Positions 26,877-35,535 are shown, counted from the stretch's first letter. The stretch: DNA of 64,000 nt from JANWWM01 sp046292465 (GCA_046292465.1 JBKBRB010000003.1:62001-126000); one strand, 5' to 3'. The notes: a model not told the origin generated them from the sequence alone. Numbers and translations: made by a program.

Positions 26877-26903
26877 AAAAAACGCCGATTGGTGGTCGGC
26901 GTT
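26877..26903 (-). terminator. Terminator of the redoxin gene
   Basis: Minus strand AACGCCGA / TCGGCGTT stem with seven-base loop and T6 tail. It lies 24 bases after the redoxin stop and also borders the converging receiver gene. Confidence 0.88.
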
Positions 26904-26926
26904 CTGAATCTTGAATTGAGATTCAC

Positions 26927-27577
26927 TTAATACTTGATGCTGCAGCCGTATTGCTTCGTAACTTTTTCCGAGACTTCTTTTCCCGCCAAAAGTTCTTCGA
27001 CAGCCTTTTTGACATAATTGACTTTGGCATCTTTACCGCCGTTAGTGGAGCGGTCGTCATCAATTGCGCCCATGTAGGCAAGGATTCCATTTTTGTCGAT
27101 GACGAACATGTGCGGCGTGGTTTTCGCATCGAACATCTTTCCGACCTTTCCATCTTCATCAAGCAAGTAGTGAGATGCGTGGGCTTTCCATTCTGCCATC
27201 TGCGCTTTGAACTCTGAAGCGGTTTGGTAGTCTTTATGATTTTTATTTGTTGAGTTAATCGCAAGCCAAACCACGCCTTTGTCGGTCAGTTCTTTTTGCA
27301 GTTTTTGCATATTGCTGTTCTTGTAATGACCGACAACGAATGGGCAACCCGGATTCGTCCATTCAAGCACCACAACTTTACCTTTGAAGTCCGAAAGGCT
27401 TACCTCTTTTCCGTCGACATTTTTAAGCGTGAACTGAGGCGCAGGTTTGCCGACTTCCACCGAAGCCGTAGATGCGGCATTACTACTGACCACAGAGCCA
27501 ACAAGCAAGCCAAGAATGCCAACTTTTGAAATTCCGATTAACGCCATGACAAGATTCACAGAGATGCTGATGAGCAT
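26927..27577 (-). CDS. Exported redoxin (peroxiredoxin-like, PRX-like family)
   Basis: 216 residues. A hydrophobic N-terminus (signal or anchor, to about residue 34, ending ...NAAST) precedes a thioredoxin fold: APQFTLKNVDGKEVSLSDF, VVLEWTNPGCPFVVGHY with a single Cys at the active site rather than CxxC, and KTTPHMFVIDKNGILAYMG with the cis-Pro. This belongs to the AhpC/TSA-redoxin subgroup often annotated as thioredoxin-family. A second cysteine near the C-terminus (YGCSIKY) could be a resolving Cys. Likely a periplasmic peroxide- or thiol-handling protein. An internal ATG at 27547 is a possible start. Confidence 0.85.
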   Translation of the reverse strand: MLISISVNLVMALIGISKVGILGLLVGSVVSSNAASTASVEVGKPAPQFTLKNVDGKEVSLSDFKGKVVVLEWTNPGCPFVVGHYKNSNMQKLQKELTDKGVVWLAINSTNKNHKDYQTASEFKAQMAEWKAHASHYLLDEDGKVGKMFDAKTTPHMFVIDKNGILAYMGAIDDDRSTNGGKDAKVNYVKKAVEELLAGKEVSEKVTKQYGCSIKY

Positions 27578-27675
27578 AGTAAGTTAGGTTTAGGTTGAAT
27601 TAAGTGATGAATTGTTCCGAACTTAACTCGATAGCGAGCGGAAAAAGTTTCAGGAGAGAAAAGATGAGCCCCCAT

Positions 27676-27706
27676 AAAAAGTCGGCTCAACTTGCGCTGA
27701 GCCGAC
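27676..27706 (-). terminator. Terminator of the TonB receptor/lipoprotein unit
   Basis: Minus strand GTCGGCTCA / TGAGCCGAC nine-bp stem with eight-base loop and TTTTT tail, 40 bases after the lipoprotein stop. It separates this unit from the redoxin gene. Confidence 0.9.
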
Positions 27707-27745
27707 AACCAACAAAGGAAAGAAAAAAAGAACAAAAAGAACTCA

Positions 27746-28324
27746 CTACTGAATCCTAACAGGCAAGACAATATCCAAGTCGGTATCTCCGTCCGTAGGG
27801 GGCTCGCTGATGGTTGTGTTTTTCGTCGCCTCGTGCTTCAAAATAACACGTAAGGTGCCGGAATTTGAAGCATCGGTTGTAGCCATGATTTCTAAGCCGA
27901 CCGGTTTTCCGTTGCTATCTTCATCGTTGTATGCCAGTGTGAGATTTGCCCCTGAAACGATGTAGAAAAATTGATGCGCTTCGTCTTCCTTCTCAATTTC
28001 TTCGGTAAGGTCGACAACAGGGTTCTTGGTCTCGTCAAGGACTTTCACCGTGCCTTTGAATGATTTATTGGCAGGCAAGGAAAAGCCGGTAATTGTTGGC
28101 GGATTGGGACCTTCACCGTCGAGGTCGCGCCATTGTGCTTCAAAAATTCGCGTGGTATCATCTTCTTGAACAAGGCGAAGTTTGAAGGTCGTAATCGTTT
28201 CGGATTCATTGCCGGGATTGGAAGGGTTGGCGGGGTCTTTGGAGCAACCCACTACAAAAAGCGAAATAGTGAAAGCCACAGCAAGTAGCGAAAGCGAATT
28301 GAACTTCTTGTTTTGCATAGTCAT
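27746..28324 (-). CDS. Lipoprotein accompanying a TonB receptor
   Basis: 192 residues. Lipobox SLFVVGCSKD: Cys27 becomes the lipidated residue. The mature part is beta-rich with NPPTITGFSLPANKSFKG, EEIEKEDEAHQFFY and GTLRVILKHE. This EADEHQFFF-type family sits next to metal-type TonB receptors in other Bacteroidota (recalled knowledge; often annotated as a type 1 periplasmic-binding fold protein). It probably binds or hands over the receptor's ligand on the membrane surface. An ATG six bases downstream is an alternative start. Confidence 0.8.
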   Translation of the reverse strand: MTMQNKKFNSLSLLAVAFTISLFVVGCSKDPANPSNPGNESETITTFKLRLVQEDDTTRIFEAQWRDLDGEGPNPPTITGFSLPANKSFKGTVKVLDETKNPVVDLTEEIEKEDEAHQFFYIVSGANLTLAYNDEDSNGKPVGLEIMATTDASNSGTLRVILKHEATKNTTISEPPTDGDTDLDIVLPVRIQ

Positions 28325-28378
28325 AACAGTTTAGTTAGAAGTTGTTTTAAGGTTGTTAGAAAAAGAACACGAGAAAGT

Positions 28379-30772
28379 TTAAGTCTTACCAATCGGCACA
28401 TTCAGGCGTAGCGCGATGTTGCGTCCAGGGTCGTCAGCGAAGTAGCGAAAGCGACTCAAATAATCGCGATATTGTTGATTGAATACATTTTGAACGGAAA
28501 GATTGATGACGAATGACTGTTTGCCGATTGAAACTTGTGTGCCAACTGAAACATTGAAAAGTGCATAGCCGGCGGGTGGCTGAACAATTAAGCGCAAGTA
28601 ATTGCGGTATGTGTTTTCATCAGGAAAGAAGGGCGGCAAAGTTTCAGGCTGTGGAAGTTTGGGATATCGATATTGGCGGCGAACAAGCGTAGCACCGAGT
28701 TCAATAAAATTCGATTTGAAGAACCCGACATCATCGAAATGATAATGAGCCAAGAGCGTTAAACGGTCTGAAGGCATTTGATAAATTGGCTCGTTGGTTT
28801 GCAGGTTATCGGCGCGAACCACTGAAAGCGTGGCATCAAGGCGTAAGTCGCTGAATACAGACCACTTCACGCTGGCATCAATTCCATAAAGGCGTGTATC
28901 GGCTTGTTGATAGCGAAAGGACGGAAATGCACCACGAAATGTGACAGTAGGCTCGGAAAGTGGAAAAAGGTAAATGAAGCCTGAAATTAGATTATGATAA
29001 AGAGCAATTTCTGTGCTCACTCGAGAAGTTTCATATCGCAGTATTCCGTCAAGGCTCAGGCTTTTTTCAATGTTCAAAGTAGAGTCGCCAATTTCAAACT
29101 GTGCCGTGCCGTGATGAACGCCGTAACTGTAAAGTTCATTGATGCTCGGCGGTCGCCAAGCCGTGCCAAGATTGAACGAAAGAGAAAGATTAGAAAAGAG
29201 TTGATAAATAATGCCGCTGCAGAGTGTTAGCGTTTGAAAGTCTCTTTGAGCATTGGCTTGTAAAAAACGACTGCCTTGAAAAGTGTAGGCAATTTGTGAG
29301 CGATAGTCATATCGAAGCCCCGCGTTGAGCGTCCAATTTTCACGGACAAATTCCTCGAACAAGAAAATGCCGACGGTATAGGCTTCAAAATTGGGAATCA
29401 AGTAAGCGTCGCCGCTATTGACGTTAAACTGTTTTGAGCCTGAAATCCCTAATGTTCCAATGAATGCGCCAATCGGTTGATGATGAAATTTTATCTCTCC
29501 GTTGTAGGTCCATAGGTTAAGATTGTAGGCGGGTGGGTCTTCGGGTGTGGCACGGCGTCTGCCTCTGTGTAAATCAAATTCGCTGCGGTCGTTGTATTGC
29601 CAGCCATACATTGTTTCTATTCGTCCAATGCGCAAAGGAAATTCGCCATGAATCGAGAGCAAGTAGTGCGTAATGGCTTGCTTTGGAAAATTGATGGTAT
29701 ATGAGAACGAAGGTTGAGAGGCAGGTGCGCCACGCAAAATGGCATTCACCAAGTCAGTCGTGTTGCTAATATGAGCACCTGAAAAAATGCCAAGTTCTGT
29801 ATTAAAGCGAGAGAAGTAGAGCGTCAGCCGTCCGAAATCTTTTGATAATCCGAGACTTGCACTAAAATCTTGCTCTTGAAATCCTGAGTTAGCGAGCGTG
29901 TAGTTCGGTGCCGCATAATCGCCTGCTTTGCGAAAACTGCCTTGAATCCGCCAACCGAAGCCATTATCAAAACCGCTTTCTAAAAAGCCAGAGACAGCAC
30001 CTTGACGATTGTTTGAGAACAAGTTCAAGGACAATTCGCCTGCTAAGGAGGGTGAAGAAGGAAGCGGTTTGGGCACAAGCCGAATGACACCGCCAATCGC
30101 ATCTGAACCATACAGCACGCTCGAAGCCCCTTTCAAAACTTGAATTTCATTTGGCGAAAACGGATCGATTTCAGGTGCATGTTCAGCACCCCATTGCTGT
30201 CCTTCTTGGCGAATCCCGGAATTGATAATCAGAACCCGTTGGCTATGCAAGCCACGAATGACAGGTTTAGAAATTGATGCGCCCGTCTGCAAAACGCTCA
30301 CGCCCGCAAGGTTTTTCAGGCTCTCGCCGAAAGTCTGTCCGCGATGCTTGTCTAAATCTTCTTTCGTCATCACATCAAACGATTGAGACGACTCCATCAA
30401 CTTTTCTTTCTCGCGGTCGGTTGAAATAATCACTTCTTCGCTTTCAATTGCGTCGCTTTCAAGTGCGAAATTCAGTTCTTTGTCAGCGTTCAACACCACT
30501 CGAACCAACTTTGAGCGATAGCCCACAAAGCGAACGCTAATGTCATACTCACCTTTTGGAAGCCTAAGCGAATAAGTGCCATTTTCTTTTGAAAACGTAC
30601 CGCGCTTCAAGGGCAGAGCCACAATGCTTGCGCCAAAGAGCCGCTCTTGCGTTTTCGCATCGAGGAGCGTTCCATAAAGCCGATATTCTTCAGGCTTTGC
30701 AGGCGAAGAAGTCTGCGCGTTTAGCGTTATGGCAAACTCCAACAAGAAAACTAAATAAATCAAACGCCGCAT
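28379..30772 (-). CDS. TonB-dependent receptor of the metal (ZnuD/CopA-like) type
   Basis: 797 residues. Signal peptide MRRLIYLVFLLEFAITLNAQ, then a carboxypeptidase-regulatory-like beta-sandwich (RLYGTLLDAKTQERLFGASI, about 30-105), a TonB box/plug (QSFDVMTKEDLDKHRGQTFGESLKNLAGVSVL), and a 22-strand barrel ending ALRLNVPIGKT. The plug motif GLHSQRVLIINSGIRQEGQQ with HAPEIDPF resembles ZnuD-type and copper-type receptors. Imports a chelated or free divalent metal, by inference from that motif and the neighbours MerC and a His/Cys-rich secreted protein. Confidence 0.88.
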   Translation of the reverse strand: MRRLIYLVFLLEFAITLNAQTSSPAKPEEYRLYGTLLDAKTQERLFGASIVALPLKRGTFSKENGTYSLRLPKGEYDISVRFVGYRSKLVRVVLNADKELNFALESDAIESEEVIISTDREKEKLMESSQSFDVMTKEDLDKHRGQTFGESLKNLAGVSVLQTGASISKPVIRGLHSQRVLIINSGIRQEGQQWGAEHAPEIDPFSPNEIQVLKGASSVLYGSDAIGGVIRLVPKPLPSSPSLAGELSLNLFSNNRQGAVSGFLESGFDNGFGWRIQGSFRKAGDYAAPNYTLANSGFQEQDFSASLGLSKDFGRLTLYFSRFNTELGIFSGAHISNTTDLVNAILRGAPASQPSFSYTINFPKQAITHYLLSIHGEFPLRIGRIETMYGWQYNDRSEFDLHRGRRRATPEDPPAYNLNLWTYNGEIKFHHQPIGAFIGTLGISGSKQFNVNSGDAYLIPNFEAYTVGIFLFEEFVRENWTLNAGLRYDYRSQIAYTFQGSRFLQANAQRDFQTLTLCSGIIYQLFSNLSLSFNLGTAWRPPSINELYSYGVHHGTAQFEIGDSTLNIEKSLSLDGILRYETSRVSTEIALYHNLISGFIYLFPLSEPTVTFRGAFPSFRYQQADTRLYGIDASVKWSVFSDLRLDATLSVVRADNLQTNEPIYQMPSDRLTLLAHYHFDDVGFFKSNFIELGATLVRRQYRYPKLPQPETLPPFFPDENTYRNYLRLIVQPPAGYALFNVSVGTQVSIGKQSFVINLSVQNVFNQQYRDYLSRFRYFADDPGRNIALRLNVPIGKT

Positions 30773-30854
30773 GGGTTGAAGCGATAAAAACTCAAATCAC
30801 AAGACTTAAATCAAGTGTCTTCATCAAGGTTGAACGGTGGGAGAAGAAAAGTCT

Positions 30855-31148
30855 CTAAACACGAGGCGGCGCACGCGAGGGAAGGTGAGGCGAGAGGTAA
30901 AAAACAAAATCTGATGTAAAGGAAGGCTGAAATGAAATTGATTTTGGAAGGGAAGCCGTAATCGTTGTTGGCTCGGAAACTTGGCAATTTTGAAGTGCGG
31001 ATTTCATCGCGCAAAGGTCGCAGTGCGCGTCGCTGTCCGAAATGTCCGTAATCGCGACGGTCTCGAAGTGCTCGTGATAGTGCGCGCTCGTGAGCGAAGC
31101 AAGCGAGAGCAGGAGCGAGAGAAAAATATGAAGCAAAACTTTCGACAT
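30855..31148 (-). CDS. Small secreted His/Cys protein of the metal-receptor locus
   Basis: 97 residues from the ATG at 31148 (a TTG eight codons upstream is less likely). MSKVLLHIFLSLLLSLASLT is a signal peptide. HYHEH follows the cleavage site and AHCDLCAMKSALQNC offers a CxxC plus another Cys, so it may bind a metal. It ends SHLPSRAPPRV, reminiscent of the RGPP/RAPP tail of DUF2946-like proteins next to copper TonB receptors. It starts 12 bases after the MerC-like gene stop and lies 82 bases before the receptor start. Confidence 0.7.
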   Translation of the reverse strand: MSKVLLHIFLSLLLSLASLTSAHYHEHFETVAITDISDSDAHCDLCAMKSALQNCQVSEPTTITASLPKSISFQPSFTSDFVFYLSPHLPSRAPPRV

Positions 31149-31159
31149 CGAGGCAGAAG

Positions 31160-31555
31160 TTAATGCACGCAATTTTTTTCGTGTTTCATCAAGCGATAGT
31201 TCAAGACGTGCGACGTGGCAACAAGGCTTGCGCCGAAAAAGACAATCAGAAATTCAAAGTCTTCAACTTGTTCCAAGTGTCCAATCGCAATAATGCTAAA
31301 CCCAACGCTAAGCGTCAAAATCGGCAGAAGGTTATGATGATGCTTCAAGTAACCGTGCGAAAGCGAGAGTGCGCCGATAATCAACCCGGAAACAATCAAG
31401 GTGGCTTCAAAAGCAGGGTGCGCCAGAAAACTAAGTCCAATCACAGGCAAAAGTGTAATGACAAAAGGCATCAAGAGGCAATGCACGGCGCAAATTGCCG
31501 ACGCTGAAAAGCCGAGCGCGTCCAAATTGATAAGGTCAAAAAAGCGGTGTTTCAT
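31160..31555 (-). CDS. MerC-like heavy-metal membrane protein
   Basis: 131 residues, four helices (about 11-31, 41-58, 75-92, 104-123). The diagnostic MerC pattern is ALGFSASAICAVHCLLMP, a paired Cys/His before the first membrane helix exit. MerC proteins carry or sense Hg2+ and related soft metals; homologues in Bacteroidota sit beside TonB receptors. A terminal His/Cys group KHEKNCVH is another potential metal site. First gene of the metal unit. Confidence 0.82.
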   Translation of the reverse strand: MKHRFFDLINLDALGFSASAICAVHCLLMPFVITLLPVIGLSFLAHPAFEATLIVSGLIIGALSLSHGYLKHHHNLLPILTLSVGFSIIAIGHLEQVEDFEFLIVFFGASLVATSHVLNYRLMKHEKNCVH

Positions 31556-31611
31556 TTGAGGTAAATATCCATCGGTAAAATTTGCAACTCATTCGCATTT
31601 GCTATCCGAAC

Positions 31612-31640
31612 AAAAAAGAAGGCATTGAAACACAATGCCT
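31612..31640 (-). terminator. Terminator of the 63-residue gene
   Basis: Minus strand AGGCATTG / CAATGCCT stem, five-base loop, TC then T6. Confidence 0.85.
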
Positions 31641-31659
31641 GAAAATCGTCCGACGGAAA

Positions 31660-31851
31660 TTACGCTTTCTTGATTTCTTGTTCAAGAAATTTCACATCGT
31701 CCATTTCAACTGGAATTTTGACGAACTTTTCGTTAAAACGCCACTGTCCCGTTTTTGAAGAGCGTGTGGAAACGACCATTTTCACAGACTTAAATTTGAG
31801 GTCGGCTTTCTTTTTTGCGGCTTTATCTCCGAACGATTGCTGCTTCGCCAT
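31660..31851 (-). CDS. 63-residue basic protein, possible ribosome-associated DUF4295 relative
   Basis: Starts MAKQQSFGDKAAKKKADLKF and has the central stretch SVKMVVSTRSSKTGQWRFNE. The VIKMVKSPKTGAYTFKEE core of the Bacteroidota ribosomal-associated DUF4295 is similar, so a distant relation is plausible but unproven. Own promoter and terminator frame it as a monocistronic gene. Confidence 0.65.
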   Translation of the reverse strand: MAKQQSFGDKAAKKKADLKFKSVKMVVSTRSSKTGQWRFNEKFVKIPVEMDDVKFLEQEIKKA

Positions 31852-31888
31852 AGTGCGTGTTCAAATAGAGTGTTAAAAGTTTGAGCCA

Positions 31889-31920
31889 CGAATATACGCT
31901 TTTCAAGGAAAGCAAACAAA
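31889..31920 (-). promoter_or_regulatory. Probable promoter of the 63-residue gene
   Basis: On the minus strand TTTG (31917-31920), 20 bases, TATATTCG (31889-31896). One mismatch to TAnnTTTG. The ATG follows 37 bases later. Confidence 0.55.
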
Positions 31921-31981
31921 CGGTTTTCGCAAATGTTGTAACTTCACGCTGTCATGTCAATGATTCAGCGAAGTAAAACCC

Positions 31982-32632
31982 ATGATGGATTTTTTCGGAC
32001 ATCTCGCCTTTGCCTTGATTGCGCTATCGTATCTCGTTCGGGATATTTTCTACCTGCGAATGCTTTCGGTGGTGGCATGCACGGCGGGCATTATCTACAA
32101 CTACTTTGTGCTTCCTGAACCGCTGTGGACGCCAATTTTTTGGAACGGCGTGTTTATGGCGGTTAATATCGTTCAACTCTTCATCATTTGGCAGGAGCGC
32201 AGAGGCATTGAGTTCAGCGAAGAGCAAAAAGAAATTTACCAAATGATTTTCAAGAATTTTTCGCCGCTCGAATTTGCAAAACTCATGCGCCTTTCAAAGT
32301 GGCTAAACCTTGAAGAGGGCGCAACGCTCATTACAGAAAAAAAGGAAACCAAATTTGTCTATCTCATTTACAACGGAGAAGTGAGCATTCTTATCAACGG
32401 CAAAGAAGTGGTGCGTTTGAAAGACGGTGCATTCGTTGGAGAGATGAGTTTCATCACGGGAAATTTGCCCTCGGCAACGGTCAAAACCACGAAGCCAACG
32501 CGCGTAATCGCATGGTCAAAAGAAGAATTGCGCGACCTGCTGCACCGCAATCCCGCAATGGAAAGCACAATGCATGCAACCCTCAGTGCCGACCTTTCCA
32601 AAAAACTTGCGCCATCAGCATCGGTTAAATAG
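31982..32632 (+). CDS. Popeye-like membrane protein with cyclic-nucleotide-binding domain
   Basis: 216 residues. Three helices in residues 4-70, then a cNMP-binding (CAP/CRP-type) domain at about 95-200. The ligand loop GEMSFITGNLPSATVKTTK replaces the classical RTA of phosphate-binding cassettes by SA, as in Popeye (POPDC) proteins. The architecture (three helices, then the binding domain) also fits POPDC. It probably senses cAMP or another cyclic nucleotide at the membrane; no partner is adjacent. Start could also be three bases downstream. Confidence 0.8.
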   Translation: MMDFFGHLAFALIALSYLVRDIFYLRMLSVVACTAGIIYNYFVLPEPLWTPIFWNGVFMAVNIVQLFIIWQERRGIEFSEEQKEIYQMIFKNFSPLEFAKLMRLSKWLNLEEGATLITEKKETKFVYLIYNGEVSILINGKEVVRLKDGAFVGEMSFITGNLPSATVKTTKPTRVIAWSKEELRDLLHRNPAMESTMHATLSADLSKKLAPSASVK

Positions 32633-32636
32633 ACCC

Positions 32637-33116
32637 TCAAAAAAAGTAAGCAACGGTAAAAATGCCAATCATCGCGAAGTTGATGCCAAGTTTGGCGGCA
32701 ATGGCAATCACCATGCCGAGCCAAGTGCCTAAGCCAACTTTGCCTGCCTGAATCGCGTCGCGTTTGATGATGTATTCGCCTAAAACCGCGCCGACGAAGG
32801 GAAAGACGAACACCCCAATAAATCCGAAGAAAATGCCAAGCACCATGCCAATCATGGCACCAATTGCGGCAAGCGATGACGCGCCTGTTTTTTCAACGCC
32901 GATTTTCGTGGCGATAAAATCAATCACAAATGTAAAGGCGGTGAGAATGGCAAGAATCGTGAGCGGAATCCAGCCGACTTTCTCGAAGTCCTCAGCCCAC
33001 GCGCCGAAAAGCAATCCGAGAAAGACGAGCGGCGCGCCGGGAAGCATCGGCAAAATTGTTCCAACCACTCCAACAAGAACACAAACAAAACACAGTATCC
33101 AGAAGAGAATCTCCAT
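32637..33116 (-). CDS. DUF456 membrane protein
   Basis: 159 residues with five hydrophobic segments. Gly-rich helices such as GFIGVFVFPFVGAVLGEYI and the LLFGAWAEDFEKVGW turn are typical of DUF456, whose role is unknown. It starts ten bases after the proS stop on the same strand, so likely the second gene of a proS operon. It converges on the Popeye-like gene with four bases between. Confidence 0.85.
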   Translation of the reverse strand: MEILFWILCFVCVLVGVVGTILPMLPGAPLVFLGLLFGAWAEDFEKVGWIPLTILAILTAFTFVIDFIATKIGVEKTGASSLAAIGAMIGMVLGIFFGFIGVFVFPFVGAVLGEYIIKRDAIQAGKVGLGTWLGMVIAIAAKLGINFAMIGIFTVAYFF

Positions 33117-33125
33117 TGCGGCGCA

Positions 33126-34568
33126 TCAGTAGGCTTTTGCAAAAACAACTTTCATTTTAGATGGCTTGCCTGAATAAATGCACTTGCCTTCTTCTTGTAA
33201 GTTATATTGTTGGATGAAGGATTCATCGGTCGGAATACAGCGAATTGTGGCTTTGGTTTCTTCTTTGATTTTGGCTTCGGTTTCGGCAGTGCCGTCCCAG
33301 TGAGCAATGGCGAAGCCTTGTTCGACTTGAGCTTTGAACTCGTCGTAGGTTTTGACTTCTTTGGTTTTCTCGTTGCGATAGGCTAATGCGCGCGCAAAGA
33401 GGTTGCGCTGAATATCAGACAGTAGGGTTTTGATTTTTTCGTGCAAGTTGGAATCAAGCGGGAGAAAGGTTTTTTCGCCTGTATCGCGCCGAGCGACGAC
33501 GCATTGATTTTTCTCGATGTCTTTTGCGCCGATTTCCAAGCGAAGTGGGACGCCTTGAAGTTCGTATTCGGCGAATTTCCAGCCGGGCGTTTGTTGGTCG
33601 CTATCGTCAAGGAAAACGCCGATGCCATTGGCTTTAAGTTGCTTTTGCAGTTCGCTTGCTTTTTCAAGCACGAGCGTTTTGGTATCGCCTTTAATGATGG
33701 GCACAATGACAAGTTGGCGCGAGGCAAGTTTCGGCGGAAGCACCAAGCCTTTGTCGTCGGAGTGTGCCATAATCAGCGCGCCAATGAGCCGCGTCGAGAC
33801 GCCCCAACTCGTTGCCCAAACATACTCGAGCTGCCCCTCTTTGGTTTGGAATTTGCAGTCAAAGGCTTTGGCGAAGTTTTGTCCTAAGTGGTGCGATGTG
33901 CCGGATTGCAAGGCTTTGCCGTCTTGCATCATGGCTTCAATGCAGTAAGTTTCTTTCGCGCCTGCAAACTTTTCGGATTCGGTTTTGCGTCCCACAATAA
34001 CGGGCAAAGCCATGAAGTCTTCGGCGAAACGGCGATAGACTTCAATCATGCGCAGAACTTCTTCTTTGGCTTCGGCTTCGGTGGCGTGTGCGGTGTGTCC
34101 TTCCTGCCAAAGAAATTCGGCAGTGCGTAAGAAGAGCCGCGTTCTCAATTCCCATCGCACGACGTTTGCCCATTGATTGATGAGTAAGGGCAAATCGCGA
34201 TACGATTGAATCCATTTCTTGTAGGTCGACCAAATAATCGTTTCGGAAGTTGGACGCACGTAGAGTTTTTCGGCAAGTTCTTCGCCGCCGCCGTGCGTAA
34301 CAACCGCACATTCAGGCGCAAAGCCCTCGATGTGCTCAGCTTCTTTTTTCATAAACGATTCAGGAATGAAGAGCGGGAAATAGGCATTGACGTGTCCTGT
34401 TTCTTTGAACATCGCGTCGAGTGCGGCTTGCATTTTTTCCCAAATGGCATAGCCGTTGGGGCGAATGACCATACAGCCGCGAACATCGCTGTAGTCGGCA
34501 AGTTTGGCTTGGAGAACAATATCAAGATACCATTGGGAGTAATCCGAAGAACGAGGCGTGAGTTTCAC
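33126..34568 (-). CDS. proS: Prolyl-tRNA synthetase, archaeal/eukaryotic-like (type 3)
   Basis: 480 residues, without the bacterial editing insertion. Motif 2 WELRTRLFLRTAEFLWQEGH, motif 3 region, and the C-terminal zinc-type domain ending KMKVVFAKAY match the ThermusArchaeal-like type 3 enzymes. Charges tRNA-Pro. The start at 34568 gives MKLTPRSSDYSQWYLDIVLQ, the family N-terminus. Confidence 0.95.
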   Translation of the reverse strand: MKLTPRSSDYSQWYLDIVLQAKLADYSDVRGCMVIRPNGYAIWEKMQAALDAMFKETGHVNAYFPLFIPESFMKKEAEHIEGFAPECAVVTHGGGEELAEKLYVRPTSETIIWSTYKKWIQSYRDLPLLINQWANVVRWELRTRLFLRTAEFLWQEGHTAHATEAEAKEEVLRMIEVYRRFAEDFMALPVIVGRKTESEKFAGAKETYCIEAMMQDGKALQSGTSHHLGQNFAKAFDCKFQTKEGQLEYVWATSWGVSTRLIGALIMAHSDDKGLVLPPKLASRQLVIVPIIKGDTKTLVLEKASELQKQLKANGIGVFLDDSDQQTPGWKFAEYELQGVPLRLEIGAKDIEKNQCVVARRDTGEKTFLPLDSNLHEKIKTLLSDIQRNLFARALAYRNEKTKEVKTYDEFKAQVEQGFAIAHWDGTAETEAKIKEETKATIRCIPTDESFIQQYNLQEEGKCIYSGKPSKMKVVFAKAY

Positions 34569-34650
34569 AGTTGAGCGATAGCAATTAGTTTTAGTTAGCG
34601 GTTAGCAGTTTGTTGTTGGAAAAGGTGAATCTGAATTAAATCGTGTTATG

Positions 34651-34723
34651 GATTTCTCGCTTCGCTCAAAATGGCATGCTTTGATGCACAGGCGTGCGAT
34701 TCTGAACGAAGCGAAGAAAAATC
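34651..34723. repeat. Degenerate palindromic interspersed element
   Basis: Left arm CTCGCTTCGCTCAAAATGGCA and right arm TTCTGAACGAAGCGAAGAA pair imperfectly. The sequence resembles the widespread bacterial palindromes of type TTCTTCGCTTCGCTCAGAATGACA. It fills the gap between proS and DUF4412, probably as a REP-like element or part of a terminator. Confidence 0.5.
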
Positions 34724-34725
34724 TT

Positions 34726-35535
34726 TTACTTTTCGTTGAGCATCTGTTCCATCATTTTGCGCTGTTCAGGCGACATATTTTTCATGGCTTCTTTCATCTG
34801 CTTTTTCTCGGCGGGCGACATGTTTTTTATGCTTTCGCGCATTTGGGCTTTGGCTTCGTCGGGCATCATGTCCATGCCGGCGCCCATCAAGCCGCCTTCG
34901 GTTTTCTTGTAGCCTTGAGGAATTTCAAAGGTGGAGGCAGGCAGTTTAGACTTATTGATTTTAACGACCTCCATTTTCGCTTCTTGTGCAGTGCCTTTGT
35001 TCGTGATTTGTTTGAGTGGCATGCCCAAAACGCCTGCATCTTTCAAGGCTTTCTCGAGCCCATCGGCTTGCTGACCTTGATTGAATTTTTTGAAGGTATC
35101 GTAATCGAGAATGCCTTTGGCAATCCACATTTCCATGTCGCCATCGGAGTCGGAGACGCGCACATGGTCGCAGTCGTAGCCAAGGATTTTTTCTTTGCCG
35201 AGCTTTTGAACTTTATACGTGTCTTTCGTTGGAGACAAGCCTTGAGCCATTTTTTCCATTTCCTTCAAATCGATTTCGCTGTATGACTTGGATTTATTGT
35301 TGATGATGTAAATGATATTTGGGTTATCCAATTTCATCAACGATGTGATTTGTATCTGCATCTTCTCGGCGGACATGTTCATCTCGGTTTTGACGGCGTT
35401 TTTGCCGACGAACATGGTCATCGTGCCGCCGCCTTCTGGTGCTGTAATTTTCATTTGAACTTCGCCTTCAAATTGCCCAAAAGCGGAAAAACTGAAACAG
35501 CAGAGAAGCGAGAGGAGAAACAGTAATTTTTTCAT
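34726..35535 (-). CDS. Secreted DUF4412 protein
   Basis: 269 residues from the ATG at 35535. Signal peptide MKKLLFLLSLLCCFSFSAFG. DUF4412 core about 22-180 (FEGEVQMKITAPEGGG, ILGYDCDHVRVSDSDGDMEMW) then a Met/Lys-rich helical tail with two copies of a NMSP(A/E)(E/Q)(K/R)K-MKE motif. Function unknown; periplasmic or outer-membrane surface. A longer start at 35577 is unlikely. Confidence 0.82.
   Translation of the reverse strand: MKKLLFLLSLLCCFSFSAFGQFEGEVQMKITAPEGGGTMTMFVGKNAVKTEMNMSAEKMQIQITSLMKLDNPNIIYIINNKSKSYSEIDLKEMEKMAQGLSPTKDTYKVQKLGKEKILGYDCDHVRVSDSDGDMEMWIAKGILDYDTFKKFNQGQQADGLEKALKDAGVLGMPLKQITNKGTAQEAKMEVVKINKSKLPASTFEIPQGYKKTEGGLMGAGMDMMPDEAKAQMRESIKNMSPAEKKQMKEAMKNMSPEQRKMMEQMLNEK

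Noticed and set aside
34648..35286. 212-residue Phe/His-rich plus-strand frame
   Set aside because: Antisense to the DUF4412 gene, which has a signal peptide and family core.
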